Assembly (NCBI GenBank): GCA_965207345.1
Contig: OZ242280.1
Location: 1,364,001-1,428,000, forward strand
Origin: G965207345 sp965207345
GTDB lineage: Bacteria > Pseudomonadota > Gammaproteobacteria > PS1 > Pseudothioglobaceae
DNA: 64,000 nt
Reading direction: 5' to 3'
In this document: positions 28,667-38,417 of the stretch, in pieces
How positions within the stretch are numbered: position 1 is the stretch's first letter
Layout: each line of letters starts with the position of its first letter
Notes under the pieces: model-generated
Told to the model about the DNA's origin: nothing
Seen by the model: only the letters and a program-made list of their open reading frames with translations
The model's database searches: none
Position numbers and translations under genes: made by a program

Positions 28667-28888
28667 TTACTTATCATTTTTTAACACTGGGTCATAACCA
28701 CCCGTATGCCATGGATGGCATTTACTTATACGTTTTACGCCAAGAATTAGCCCTTTTGTTAAACCATAAGCTACAATTGCTTCATAAACATAAACAGAAC
28801 AAGTAGGGTAAAACCGACAATGCCTACCGAGTATGGGACTAATCAGCCATTGATAACATTTAATCATAGCCAATATCAAAGTACGCAT
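28667..28888 (-). CDS. yidD: Membrane protein insertion efficiency factor YidD
   Basis: A 73-residue protein with the complete family pattern YQWLISPILGRHCRFYPTCS, YEAIVAYG and HPWHTGGYDPV. It lies between rnpA (3-base gap) and yidC, the classic position, and assists YidC-dependent insertion. The canonical GxxCRFxPTCS Cys residues are present. Confidence 0.95.
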   Translation of the reverse strand: MRTLILAMIKCYQWLISPILGRHCRFYPTCSVYVYEAIVAYGLTKGLILGVKRISKCHPWHTGGYDPVLKNDK

Positions 28889-28891
28889 TTC

Positions 28892-29230
28892 TTATTTAGC
28901 AAAATGTGAAAATAAATATTTTAACTCACGGGTAAGCACTTGACGATTGAGATGTTTTTCTGTTGCCATCACAACAAAATCCAGTGCTAGGAGATGCTGT
29001 TTATAAGTGCGAAATATTTCTCTCGCAATGCGTTTATATAAATTCCTATCTATTGCTCGAGCCAATACTTTCTTAGATATCGCAAGACCTAAGCGAGGAA
29101 TAATATTCTGCGTTCTTCTCGCATTGATCTGCCAATATTTTCCACGCATACGCTTTGCACGGTTAAAAACAAAATCATATTGCGTCTTACATGTAAGACG
29201 CATCGTGCGCCTAAAAGTATAATCTGCCAC
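28892..29230 (-). CDS. rnpA: Ribonuclease P protein component
   Basis: RnpA binds the catalytic RNA of RNase P and helps it process tRNA 5' ends. The basic 112-residue protein contains RLGLAISKKVLARAIDRNLYKRIARE, quoted here by its marker pieces LGLAISKKV and RNLYKRIARE (the usual RNxxKR motif), and DFVVMATEK. It is co-oriented with rpmH upstream and yidD downstream. Confidence 0.95.
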   Translation of the reverse strand: MADYTFRRTMRLTCKTQYDFVFNRAKRMRGKYWQINARRTQNIIPRLGLAISKKVLARAIDRNLYKRIAREIFRTYKQHLLALDFVVMATEKHLNRQVLTRELKYLFSHFAK

Positions 29231-29267
29231 TACTTGTTCGTAAACGAATTATCTTATAAAAGTGTGA

Positions 29268-29402
29268 CTAGGCTGCTAAGCGTTTACGTCCCTTGCGACG
29301 ACGAGCATTTAAAACCGCGCGCCCTGCTTTTGTTTTCATACGTGCCCTGAAGCCATGCTTGCGCTTACGTCTTAAATTACTAGGCTGAAATGTTCTTTTC
29401 AT
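29268..29402 (-). CDS. rpmH: Ribosomal protein bL34
   Basis: A 44-residue protein read from ATG at 29402: MKRTFQPSNLRRKRKHGF, then RMKTKAGRAVLNARRRKG and a basic end KRLAA. It matches bL34 over its full length. It is the first gene of the rpmH-rnpA-yidD-yidC cluster. No dnaA gene and no DnaA-box cluster lie on its other side. Confidence 0.97.
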   Translation of the reverse strand: MKRTFQPSNLRRKRKHGFRARMKTKAGRAVLNARRRKGRKRLAA

Positions 29403-29542
29403 AATGTCAACATCTTAAAAAATTGGAGGTGCTTTTAAAAAATAGTATTGTTTAAAACGCTTCACGAATTTTACTACAAACCTATTTTTATTGCTACTCA
29501 AAGTGACTAGCACATCAAAAAATTAAATTTTTTGCTTTTTCT

Positions 29543-30571
29543 TTATTCTTCTATTTCTTCAATTTCTAAATACACTTTATTAATATCTTTGCCCAGGGCT
29601 TCCTCAAAACCGAACCAATCTTGATAGCGTACTAATTTTGCGCGCAAAATAGGTTTAATTTCATAATCTAATAAATCATCATCATAGCCCTTTTTAACTT
29701 CTGCTACCAAAGTTTTGAGATAATTTAAATACGGCTTAAGCGCATATTCAGCACTTCCAGACTTGCCATGTCCCGGAACATAGAAATCCACATCAAGTGT
29801 CAGTACATATTCTAAATTTTTAATAGTATCATGTATGTTAGAGGTTTCATCAAAAAACCCTAAACGCTGATTAAAAGCATTGTCGCCCACAAAGAGTGTT
29901 TTACTATTTAAGTGTTCAATCATAATATCTGTACTGGTATGTGCTTTTTCAGTTGGACTATGAATACGAAATTTTTCACTATCAATATTGATTTCTTGCA
30001 AATGTTTAACGCCAAATTCTGGCATACTGACTTTCGTAGGGTGACTAGCGCCCTCTGTCAGACTTTCCATAAGCGCCACCCAATAATCACCACGCCCTTC
30101 TTTAATTTGTGCAATCATCTCCTCATGTCCATAGGTTTTAATGTCAGGATACTCCTTAGCAAATGCTTGATTGCCAAGCCAATGGTCGCCGTGAACATGC
30201 GTATTAAAGCTTGCAATGAATGGTTTTTTACTAAGACGGCGTGCTTGTGCTAATATTTGTCTGCCAGCAGGATAACTTCCACTTGGATCAATAATAATCA
30301 GGCCATTTTTACCAACGATAAGTGCTGTATTATTGATAAACCCTGCATTTTCTTTATTAGGTAAACTAAGAGGCCCATGTATCACGAAGACATTTTGTTT
30401 TATTTTTTCAAAGCGATAAGGCTTACCTGCAATAATTAAGTCGCTAGATGTTTTATCAGTAAGCGTATTTTGCTTAGATTCTCTACCAGGCTTGGGGATA
30501 AAGAGTTCAATTAAAATTAAAATAACAACAAATACAGTAAGTGCAATCCATTTTTTCATATGCTTACTCAA
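29543..30571 (-). CDS. MBL-fold metallo-hydrolase, membrane-anchored
   Basis: A metallo-beta-lactamase-fold hydrolase of 342 residues with an N-terminal membrane anchor (WIALTVFVVILILIELF). The dinuclear metal site is visible: THVHGDHWLGN, a later HTSTDIMIEH, and GDNAF/VPGHG. The shape resembles the SoxH or quinoprotein-relay type hydrolases of sulfur- and methanol-oxidising bacteria, but the substrate is not deducible. It follows topA by 37 bases on the same strand. Confidence 0.82.
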   Translation of the reverse strand: MSKHMKKWIALTVFVVILILIELFIPKPGRESKQNTLTDKTSSDLIIAGKPYRFEKIKQNVFVIHGPLSLPNKENAGFINNTALIVGKNGLIIIDPSGSYPAGRQILAQARRLSKKPFIASFNTHVHGDHWLGNQAFAKEYPDIKTYGHEEMIAQIKEGRGDYWVALMESLTEGASHPTKVSMPEFGVKHLQEINIDSEKFRIHSPTEKAHTSTDIMIEHLNSKTLFVGDNAFNQRLGFFDETSNIHDTIKNLEYVLTLDVDFYVPGHGKSGSAEYALKPYLNYLKTLVAEVKKGYDDDLLDYEIKPILRAKLVRYQDWFGFEEALGKDINKVYLEIEEIEE

Positions 30572-30608
30572 AAGTTAAAATAGTCAAAAAAACATAGTAC
30601 ATAAAATT

Positions 30609-33014
30609 TTAATGTCCATAAATGGTACTTTTACTTGCACCATTATCATGCTTTAAATTTTTTGCTTTAGGGCTTTTCGCATTCTTATTATCCTTATTTT
30701 TATTTATTTTTGCTTTTTGCCTTTTCCTAACAGAGACTGATTTTTTAAGCGCTAACTCACAATCTGCAAGCGTTAAGTCCGCAGGATTCACATCACCTAA
30801 AACTTTTTTAATAGTAATATTTTTTTGCCCTTTACCCTTTTTCTTACCATTGGAAATATAAGGGCCAAAACGTCCTTTTAATACCTGAATATCAGAATCT
30901 GTGAAAGTTTTAATAATGCGCTTAGCATCTTGACTTTCTTTATCAGCAATTAGCGCTAATGCGGTTTCTAAAGTAACTTTTTCTGGATTGTGTTTTCCAA
31001 GCGAGACATATGTCGTGCCATATTGAATATAAGGCCCGTAACGGCCGTAATTTGCTTTCACTATCTTGTTGTCTTTAGTTTTACCAATTATTCTAGGCAT
31101 TTTAAATAATTCTAGTGCTTCTGCTAAGGTAATGGTTTCAATGCTTTGTTCTGCTTTCAAACTGCTGAAAACAGGTTTTTCAGCATCATTTTTATCACCA
31201 AGTTGCACAAAAGCACCATAGCGTCCAAGCCGTACACTCACGGGTCTGCCTGTTTTGGGGTCAATCCCAAGCATTTTACTATGATGCGTTTCTTCGCGAG
31301 AGAGTGCCTTAGCAGAAGAAATTTGTTTGTGAAAAGGTTTATAAAATTCTTTAATTACCTCTTGCCAAGTTTTTTGTTTTGTAGCAATTTTATCAAAATC
31401 TAACTCTAAATTAGCACTAAAACGATAATCTACAATGTTATCAAAATACTTACTGAGAAAATCAGTAAGCAAATAAGCAACGCTGGTAGGAAACAATTTA
31501 TTTTTCTCAGCACCAGCTACCTCAAAAACAACACGACTATGAACTACACCATCTTTAACTTCAATAATCTGGCGTGACTGTGGTTTTCCTGGGCGTGTTT
31601 CTTTAGTGACATAACTACGTTCTTGCACTGTTGATATCATCGTAGCAAAAGTGGAAGGACGTCCAATGCCCATCTCCTCAATAGTTTTTACCAAAGTTGC
31701 TTCGGTGTAGCGTGCTTTAGGACGGCTAAAACTTTCTTTAGCTTGTAATGCTTTTAAACTTAACAAATCACCCGTAGTTAAATTAGGCAATAATTTATCT
31801 GTATTATTTTTTGTGTCATAAAGTACCAAAAATCCTGCAAAATCTAGCACCTCACCTTCGGCATTAAAAAACTCGTCTTTACCTGCAATATTAATATGAA
31901 CGCGTGTTTTTTTTAATTTTGCAGGCGAGATTTGCGAAGCAAGTGTACGTTTATAAATTAATTGGTATAGTTTATGTGTGCGCTCTTCTATACCATCAAT
32001 TTTAGGCTTGGTTAAATCAGTAGGACGAATCGCTTCGTGTGCCTCTTGTGCACCACGACTTTTAGTGTGATAGCGTTTGACACAAACAAAAGATTTGCCA
32101 TATTTCTTGCTGATAAGCTCCTTAGCCTGATTGAGTGCAAACTCTGATAAGTTAAGCGAATCGGTGCGCATATAAGAAATATATCCCTGGCGATATAAAT
32201 CTTGGGCAATTGTCATAGTTTGTTTTACCGAAAACCCCAATTTTTGCGCCGCTTCCTGCTGCAAAGTTGAAGTCATAAAAGGTGGTGGTGGTGTGCGTTT
32301 AGTTGGAGTTAGAGTAATATCACTAACTGTTAATTTTGCATTAAGGATGCTATTTATAAACGCCATTGCCTCGTCCTGGTTTGAAAAATGGCGATTTAAT
32401 TTAACATCCATACTTTGTCCATCAATTGTTGTTAAAATGGCTTTGACAGGATAGTTACTCTTGGGCTTAAAATTTTGTATCTCTCGCTCGCGCTCAACTA
32501 CTAATCGCACCACAGGTGACTGCACGCGCCCAGCTGATTTTGCACCCGATATTTTGCGCCATAAAATGGGTGAAATTTCAAACCCAACAAGTCTATCCAA
32601 CACACGTCTTGCTTGCTGTGCACCAACAAGAGATTTATCTATTACTCTGGGATTTTTGAGTGCGTTATTAATGGCATTTTTAGTGATTTCATGAAAAACA
32701 ATTCTAGGCGTATTTTGGGGCAGTTCCAGTGCTGCAATTAAGTGCCAAGCGATAGCCTCACCTTCTCTATCCTCATCCGTTGCTAGATAAACTTGACTTG
32801 CTTTTTTGAGGGTTTTTTTTAAATCAGCAACCAATTTTTTCTTGTCACGACTAATTTCATATCTAGGTTCAAAATTATTCTCTATATCAATACCCATCCC
32901 CTCTTTGGGAATATCACGAATATGTCCTATACTAGACTTAACAACATAATCATCGCCCAAAAAACGTGCAATAGTTTTTGCCTTAGCGGGAGATTCTACA
33001 ATTACAAAATTCAT
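30609..33014 (-). CDS. topA: DNA topoisomerase I
   Basis: A type IA topoisomerase that relaxes negative supercoils. The TOPRIM domain begins VIVESPAKAKTIARFLG and has ATDEDREGEAIAWH. The active-site Tyr lies in GYISYMRTDS. Instead of the C-terminal Cys4 zinc ribbons of E. coli TopA, this 801-residue enzyme ends with three glycine-rich repeats (RLGRYGAFVQLG, NYGRYGPYIQYG, KGRFGPYISNG) and a Lys-rich tail. It follows smg and dprA, the usual order. Confidence 0.96.
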   Translation of the reverse strand: MNFVIVESPAKAKTIARFLGDDYVVKSSIGHIRDIPKEGMGIDIENNFEPRYEISRDKKKLVADLKKTLKKASQVYLATDEDREGEAIAWHLIAALELPQNTPRIVFHEITKNAINNALKNPRVIDKSLVGAQQARRVLDRLVGFEISPILWRKISGAKSAGRVQSPVVRLVVEREREIQNFKPKSNYPVKAILTTIDGQSMDVKLNRHFSNQDEAMAFINSILNAKLTVSDITLTPTKRTPPPPFMTSTLQQEAAQKLGFSVKQTMTIAQDLYRQGYISYMRTDSLNLSEFALNQAKELISKKYGKSFVCVKRYHTKSRGAQEAHEAIRPTDLTKPKIDGIEERTHKLYQLIYKRTLASQISPAKLKKTRVHINIAGKDEFFNAEGEVLDFAGFLVLYDTKNNTDKLLPNLTTGDLLSLKALQAKESFSRPKARYTEATLVKTIEEMGIGRPSTFATMISTVQERSYVTKETRPGKPQSRQIIEVKDGVVHSRVVFEVAGAEKNKLFPTSVAYLLTDFLSKYFDNIVDYRFSANLELDFDKIATKQKTWQEVIKEFYKPFHKQISSAKALSREETHHSKMLGIDPKTGRPVSVRLGRYGAFVQLGDKNDAEKPVFSSLKAEQSIETITLAEALELFKMPRIIGKTKDNKIVKANYGRYGPYIQYGTTYVSLGKHNPEKVTLETALALIADKESQDAKRIIKTFTDSDIQVLKGRFGPYISNGKKKGKGQKNITIKKVLGDVNPADLTLADCELALKKSVSVRKRQKAKINKNKDNKNAKSPKAKNLKHDNGASKSTIYGH

Positions 33015-33022
33015 AGATAAAT

Positions 33023-33508
33023 CTAATGTTGCGTGCCGCTACGGTCATCTAGCACAATATTTTCTATCCACTCCCCTGTTAATATGTCATCTGTACTATT
33101 GCCTAATACCATAACAACAACCCATTTAAAATTACTTAAAGATAATTCACGCTCGCCGAGTGACATCACTTGACTTACTACCATCTCACGTTGGGATGGG
33201 GTTAACTGACCTATATTTTCCATAAAAGAAAGGAAGTTAAGGTTTTTAATGTTAATTTTCTCTTTTTCCTCCTCAGTGTAAATACGTATTCCTTGTTGCC
33301 TTTTATTAGGTAAAACAACGTGCTTATCTTGCATTTTGGCAATATTATCAAGCCAGCTTAGTGCTTGATCAATACCATTTTTATCAAACCCTGCTTTAGT
33401 TAAATACTCTTTGAGTGCCATATCATCAATCTCTTCACTAGCACTTTCTGCTTCAAAAAGATAATCAAACATGTAGGTTAAAACATCTAAAATATTATTA
33501 CTAATCAT
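33023..33508 (-). CDS. smg: Smg family protein (DUF494)
   Basis: A 161-residue acidic protein of unknown function, conserved next to dprA in gammaproteobacteria. It opens with MISNNILDVLTYMFDYLFE and ends in NSTDDILTGEWIENIVLDD, both typical of the Smg family. It sits four bases after dprA and eight before topA, so all three genes are probably one transcript. Confidence 0.9.
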   Translation of the reverse strand: MISNNILDVLTYMFDYLFEAESASEEIDDMALKEYLTKAGFDKNGIDQALSWLDNIAKMQDKHVVLPNKRQQGIRIYTEEEKEKINIKNLNFLSFMENIGQLTPSQREMVVSQVMSLGERELSLSNFKWVVVMVLGNSTDDILTGEWIENIVLDDRSGTQH

Positions 33509-33512
33509 AAGT

Positions 33513-34604
33513 TCACCTGTTTAAAACAAAACCAACACCGGGAATATTTTGTATCCTGCCTGATAGCTCAAGCATCAGCAATTCCTGATTAACTACTTGC
33601 ACATCAAGAGTGCTTTTAAAGACTAAATCATCTATGGTATTTGGGTCATCGCTAAGATATTTTAATAGTATATTATCGTCTTTGTCTACATTTTTTGTAT
33701 TTGTCTTGAAAGTATTATGTGGGTTTTGGTGTGTATTTTCAAGTGAAAGCTCTGATAAAATATCATCGCTAGATTCACTGAGCATAGCGCCTGATTTAAT
33801 GAGTTGATGGCACCCTTTTGCCCGCACATTATGAATTGAACCAGGGATAGCAAAAACCTCTCTACCTTGTTCAGCAGCAAGTCTAGCTGTGATTAAGGAA
33901 CCACTTTTTGTTGTCGCTTCAACAACTAGCACTGCTAAACTCAACCCGCTAATAATGCGGTTTCTTCTGGGAAAATATTTAGCAAGTGGTTTTGTACCAA
34001 TTGGAAACTCAGAAACTAAAGCACCTTTATTGCTAATTTCATGCGCTAAATTCTTATGTTTTTGCGGATAAGCAATATCTAAGCCGGTGGCGCAAACTGC
34101 AATAGTTTGTGCATTTACCTCAAGTGTTGCCATATGTGCTGCTGCATCAATGCCCGATGCCATGCCGCTTGTAATAGTGATATTACTCAGCGCTAACTCT
34201 CTAGCAAATATCTTTGCATTATCTCTACCAGATGGGCTAGGATTGCGGCTACCGACTATGGCTATTTGCTTGGTGTTTAATAAATTAAGATTACCGCAAA
34301 CATAAAGGAGCGGTGGCGGATCAGCAATTTGTTTTAACAAATATGGATAATGAGTATCAGTAAATGTTATGATATGACAATTAGCAGAGCGTTGCCATGT
34401 TAGATCTTTAATAACTAAATTAGATGTTGCACTATTTAACCAATTCAAAGTTACTAATTTAAAAATACCTGATTTTTTGCGTATAAGCGGTGTCGTATTA
34501 AATACAGCTTCGGGTGTTTCAAAATACTGAAGAGCCTTATAAAAAGTATGTACACCCAAAAAGGGTGCTTTTAATAGTAACAACCAATAGGCCAGTTCAT
34601 CCAT
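33513..34604 (-). CDS. dprA: DNA-processing protein DprA
   Basis: DprA loads RecA onto incoming single-stranded DNA during natural transformation. The Rossmann-like domain contains IVGSRNPSPSGRDNA, TSGMASGIDAAAH and YFPRRNRIISGLS with a conserved Arg for DNA binding. The C-terminal part (about residues 300-363) has a winged-helix look and ends in LSGRIQNIPGVGFVLNR. Length 363 is normal. It suggests, but does not prove, competence for DNA uptake. Confidence 0.95.
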   Translation of the reverse strand: MDELAYWLLLLKAPFLGVHTFYKALQYFETPEAVFNTTPLIRKKSGIFKLVTLNWLNSATSNLVIKDLTWQRSANCHIITFTDTHYPYLLKQIADPPPLLYVCGNLNLLNTKQIAIVGSRNPSPSGRDNAKIFARELALSNITITSGMASGIDAAAHMATLEVNAQTIAVCATGLDIAYPQKHKNLAHEISNKGALVSEFPIGTKPLAKYFPRRNRIISGLSLAVLVVEATTKSGSLITARLAAEQGREVFAIPGSIHNVRAKGCHQLIKSGAMLSESSDDILSELSLENTHQNPHNTFKTNTKNVDKDDNILLKYLSDDPNTIDDLVFKSTLDVQVVNQELLMLELSGRIQNIPGVGFVLNR

Positions 34605-34712
34605 AATATTTTATTTAAATTCATTAGCCAGCACCAAAAAAATAATAAATCATACGCTATAGTTTAAATTTTACCTACCTTATTTTAAAATCGCTATAAT
34701 ACAATTATTTTT

Positions 34713-36773
34713 ATGTCGTTATCTAGTCCGATTACACATCTAAAAGGTCTGGGTGTGCACTCAGCGCAGAAACTCAACCAATTTAATATTTACACACAAA
34801 ACGACTTATTATTTTACCTTCCCTATGACTATCAAGACAAGACGCGCATTACGCCACTTAAAGATGCTATTATAGGTGAGTGTGCGCTTTTAGAGTTGCA
34901 AATAGAAAAAGTGGAAAAGCATGAAGGCGCTAGACGACAATTGCTTTGTTATCTAAGCGACAGTCTATCAAAAAATTTATTACTGAGGTTTTTTCATTTT
35001 AATACATTGCAGGCAGAAGCGTTTACGCGAGGGCAGGTGGTGCAATGTTTCGGTGAAATTTTATCAGGTAAAAAAGGCTTAGAGATGATTCATCCGCAAT
35101 ATCGCATTGTTTCGCTTGGACAAATACCACTACTTAGCAAAACATTCTCTCCCATTTATCCTAGCACACTTGGCATTAATACCTTTAAGTTAAATAATTG
35201 GATTAAAGATGTGCTAAACACAATGCAAAAAGAAGGACTAGATGATGTGCTTAGATTGTGTGCACCTAGCTTGCAGGAATTAGAAAAAAGTATTCTAACT
35301 CTGCACTATCCAAAAAATATCGAAACTGTTCAGCAAATTAAACAATTTCAATACAGTGCACAAAAACGGCTCATTGTTGAAGAATTATGTAGCCAGCGTT
35401 TGGAATTATTACGACTTAAAAAACAACGTAAAATGCACTATACTAAACCTTTTGATAAACCAAAATTATGGTTTGAAAAATTTAAAAAAACTCTAGATTT
35501 TAAATTGAGTAACGCACAACTGCGCGTGATAGAAGAAATTTACAAAGATTTAAAAAGTGGACAGGCAATGTTAAGATTGCTACAAGGTGATGTAGGCTCC
35601 GGTAAAACCATTGTCGCTATATTCGCTAGCCTTTCTGCCTTAAATAGCGGTTTTCAAGTAGCCATTATGGCACCCACTGAAGTATTAGCTGAGCAACATT
35701 TTAAAACTTTTAATCATTATTTATCGACGTTTGACACCCATATTGTTTTGCTCAGTGCTGGCAAAAAAACAAAACATAAACAAAAAATACTAAAAGACAT
35801 TTCTGATGGCAGTGCACATGTTGTTGTGGGCACACATAGTTTATTTCAAGAGCAAGTAACTTTTTCTAAATTAGGGTTTGTTATTATTGACGAACAACAT
35901 AAGTTTGGCGTGCATCAAAGACTTATGCTTATCAAAAAAGCAAAATATGCTCCGCATCAACTTATTATGACCGCAACACCCATTCCAAGATCGCTTGCTA
36001 TGAGCGCTTATGCTAATTTAGATACTTCTATAATTGATGAAATGCCGCCAGGAAGAAAGCCTGTTAAAACCATTGCTATAAGTGCAAATAGACAAAATGA
36101 GGTTATTCAAAAAATAAAGCAAGTATGTGCTGAAAAAAAACAGGTGTATTGGGTTTGTACCTTAATTGAGGAATCTGAAACTCTACGTGCTCAATCTGCT
36201 AAGAACAGACTTAAATATTTAAAACAAAATCTAGCGCATCATAAAATTGTACTCATTCACGGTAAAATTCTAAAACACGAAAAAGCTAAAATTATGAGCG
36301 CATTTCAACAAAAAAAAATTGATGTTCTTATTGCTACAACAGTTATTGAAGTTGGCATAGACATGCCAAATGCTAGCTTAATGGTAATTGAAAATGCAGA
36401 AAGGCTTGGATTAGCGCAGCTGCATCAGCTTAGAGGGCGTGTGGGCAGGGGGGAAGAGCGCAGTATTTGCATTTTAATGTATCAAAAACCTTTAAATGAA
36501 AATGCTAAACAAAGGCTGGGTGTGTTAAGAAAATGTCATGACGGTTTTTTGATTGCACAAACAGATTTAGAACTTAGAGGTCCTGGCGAAATGCTCGGTA
36601 TTGAACAAACAGGCGCTATGCGATTTAAAATTGCTGATATTGTGCGCGATGAGTATTTGTTAGAAAGTGCGTTTAAATTATCCAATTGTATGTTAAAACA
36701 ACCAGAATCTGTGCAAAAAAAACTCCTAACACGTTGGCGTTTTAATCAAAAGGTAGAATATGGCAATACCTAG
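34713..36773 (+). CDS. recG: ATP-dependent DNA helicase RecG
   Basis: RecG remodels stalled replication forks and Holliday junctions. An N-terminal wedge/OB domain (about 1-230) precedes the helicase core: Walker A LQGDVGSGKTIVAIFA, DExH box IIDEQHKFGVHQR, TATPIPRSLAM, and motifs V and VI (ATTVIEVGIDMPNA, LHQLRGRVGRG). Length 686 is usual. The last 14 bases overlap the ubiC reading frame. Confidence 0.97.
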   Translation: MSLSSPITHLKGLGVHSAQKLNQFNIYTQNDLLFYLPYDYQDKTRITPLKDAIIGECALLELQIEKVEKHEGARRQLLCYLSDSLSKNLLLRFFHFNTLQAEAFTRGQVVQCFGEILSGKKGLEMIHPQYRIVSLGQIPLLSKTFSPIYPSTLGINTFKLNNWIKDVLNTMQKEGLDDVLRLCAPSLQELEKSILTLHYPKNIETVQQIKQFQYSAQKRLIVEELCSQRLELLRLKKQRKMHYTKPFDKPKLWFEKFKKTLDFKLSNAQLRVIEEIYKDLKSGQAMLRLLQGDVGSGKTIVAIFASLSALNSGFQVAIMAPTEVLAEQHFKTFNHYLSTFDTHIVLLSAGKKTKHKQKILKDISDGSAHVVVGTHSLFQEQVTFSKLGFVIIDEQHKFGVHQRLMLIKKAKYAPHQLIMTATPIPRSLAMSAYANLDTSIIDEMPPGRKPVKTIAISANRQNEVIQKIKQVCAEKKQVYWVCTLIEESETLRAQSAKNRLKYLKQNLAHHKIVLIHGKILKHEKAKIMSAFQQKKIDVLIATTVIEVGIDMPNASLMVIENAERLGLAQLHQLRGRVGRGEERSICILMYQKPLNENAKQRLGVLRKCHDGFLIAQTDLELRGPGEMLGIEQTGAMRFKIADIVRDEYLLESAFKLSNCMLKQPESVQKKLLTRWRFNQKVEYGNT

Positions 36774-37278
36774 TTTTAAAAGCACTATAGAGAAAAATAG
36801 TGTACAAATTGCAACTAAAGATCTACTTTGGCAAAATGATAAAAATATTATCACAAATGATAAAGCAAAATTGTGGCTGCTGGATGATACCTCTCTAACC
36901 GCTAAACTAAAAGTAAAATACCTGCTATTTGAGGTACAACTGCTATTTGAAAAATACTCAACACCACACACAAATGAAATAGAGGTATTAGTAGCCAATA
37001 ACATACCAACCTATGTGCGCGAAGTAATTCTATGTGGCAATCACAAACCTATTGTTTTTGCACACTCTGTTATCCCAGAAACAAAAGACACACACCACCT
37101 GCTAGCACGAGGAAATAGTCCACTTGGTGAAAAATTATTTGCAGAAAAAAAACTAGTACGTAAGATCTTACAATTTACCAAAAGCAAAGAAGGTATCTGG
37201 GGCAGACGTTCGGTTTTTATACTGGGTAGTACGCGACTTTTAGTTTGTGAATTTTTTCTAAATGCGCTCTATGATTAA
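36760..37278 (+). CDS. ubiC: Chorismate--pyruvate lyase
   Basis: UbiC splits chorismate to 4-hydroxybenzoate and pyruvate, the first committed step of ubiquinone synthesis. Family landmarks are YVREVILCGNHKPIVFAHSV (key Arg), SPLGEKLF, and WGRRSVFILGSTRLLVCEFF. The protein is 172 residues. The start at 36760 lies inside the end of recG, giving a 14-base overlap that suggests coupling. No ubiA follows. Confidence 0.88.
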   Translation: MAIPSFKSTIEKNSVQIATKDLLWQNDKNIITNDKAKLWLLDDTSLTAKLKVKYLLFEVQLLFEKYSTPHTNEIEVLVANNIPTYVREVILCGNHKPIVFAHSVIPETKDTHHLLARGNSPLGEKLFAEKKLVRKILQFTKSKEGIWGRRSVFILGSTRLLVCEFFLNALYD

Positions 37279-37642
37279 TTTTTTATCTTGAGACATAATA
37301 TTATTTTATCCCCTAATTTCATAAGTAAAATGAAAATCTCCTAGGCATTATTAATCCAAGACACCCAATGATAAAAGGTGGCACTAATTCAAACAATATC
37401 TCAATCCATTTTAATTTGTAAATGTGGTTTCATTTGCTACTTTCTATTTTTGTTTAACCCGCTTATCTATGCTGATTTTTTCTCCTTATTCGGTTCCTTT
37501 TAGTCTTTGTTCACTGCCATATTCCGCTCGTTGTTGATTTACTTTCTCTATAACATGCTCCCTCCTGACAAGAAGTTCGTCTAACGTCAAATTAAGCGTT
37601 TCCCCTCTTGATATATGATATTCTTGGTAAGAAATATATTAT
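37279..37642. other. Gene-free stretch between ubiC and grpE with two startless frames
   Basis: This 364-base stretch lies between two convergent genes. On the minus strand, a startless frame at 37486-37638 reads SRGETLNLTLDELLVRREH, then KVNQQRAEYGSE. A second frame further left reads KLKWIEILFELVPPFIIGCL and stops near 37327. Both look protein-like but are too short and lack good starts, so they may be remnants of decayed genes. I recognise neither family. Confidence 0.35.
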
Positions 37643-38233
37643 TTATTTTGCCACTACCACCCGTGCTGGGCGCACTAATCTGTTATTTAGCATAAAACCA
37701 ATTTGCACCACCTCAACAATCTCATTTGATTTTTTGTTGGGAGCATTTATCATGGTAACTGCTTCATGATACTCAGGGTCAAAAACTAGCTCTTTATCTT
37801 TAGGGTTAATTTCAACAACATCGAAAATTTTGAGTGCCGAGATAAATGATTTATCAATCATCTCTATACCTTCAATTACGGATTTCATAGTAGCTTTATC
37901 TCCTTTTGCACTTTCTAAACCAAGTGTCAAACCGTCTTTAACCGTAAGCAAAGATTTGACAAAATCATAAATAGCATATTTATGCGCATTTTCTAAATCT
38001 CTAGCGCTTCTTTTTCTTAAATTTTCCATTTCTGCCTGCATTCTAAGAACCCTATCCCAATTTCCTTTGGCCGAATCTCTAACATCTTTAAGCTCAGATT
38101 TTAGGCTTTCAATTTCTAACTGGGTTTTATTTTTCTTTTTTGTTTTGGCTTTGTGTTTAGGTTTACTGAGACCCTCTGCATCCTTTTTACGAGATGGCTT
38201 TTCACTCTCTGGGCTAGACTTTAGCATAATCAC
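37643..38233 (-). CDS. grpE: Nucleotide exchange factor GrpE
   Basis: GrpE drives ADP release from DnaK and acts as a thermosensor. The 196-residue protein has a Lys-rich N-terminus, a long coiled coil (ELKDVRDSAKGNWDRVLRMQAE, quoted in part as KDVRDSAKGNWDRVLRMQ) followed by MENLRKRSARD, and the C-terminal beta domain ending VQIGFMLNNRLVRPARVVVAK, recognisable by GFMLNNRLVRPA. The DnaK and DnaJ genes are not adjacent. Confidence 0.94.
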   Translation of the reverse strand: MIMLKSSPESEKPSRKKDAEGLSKPKHKAKTKKKNKTQLEIESLKSELKDVRDSAKGNWDRVLRMQAEMENLRKRSARDLENAHKYAIYDFVKSLLTVKDGLTLGLESAKGDKATMKSVIEGIEMIDKSFISALKIFDVVEINPKDKELVFDPEYHEAVTMINAPNKKSNEIVEVVQIGFMLNNRLVRPARVVVAK

Positions 38234-38417
38234 TCCTTTTTATAAAAATCAAATATTAAAAAACGCAACAAAGTGCTAGAAAATTATAGAATAAATAGCT
38301 AATTTGTCCGTTAAAATCTTAATACAATTTAGTTATGCTTTCATTTTTTTCAAGGGATAATAAAAGTTTTGTTTTTGCCATAATTATTTTATTTATAAAA
38401 TTTAGGGTTATTTAAAA

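Noticed and set aside
29403..29542. Possible replication origin next to rpmH
   Set aside because: No DnaA boxes, no 13-mer repeats and no dnaA gene are present.
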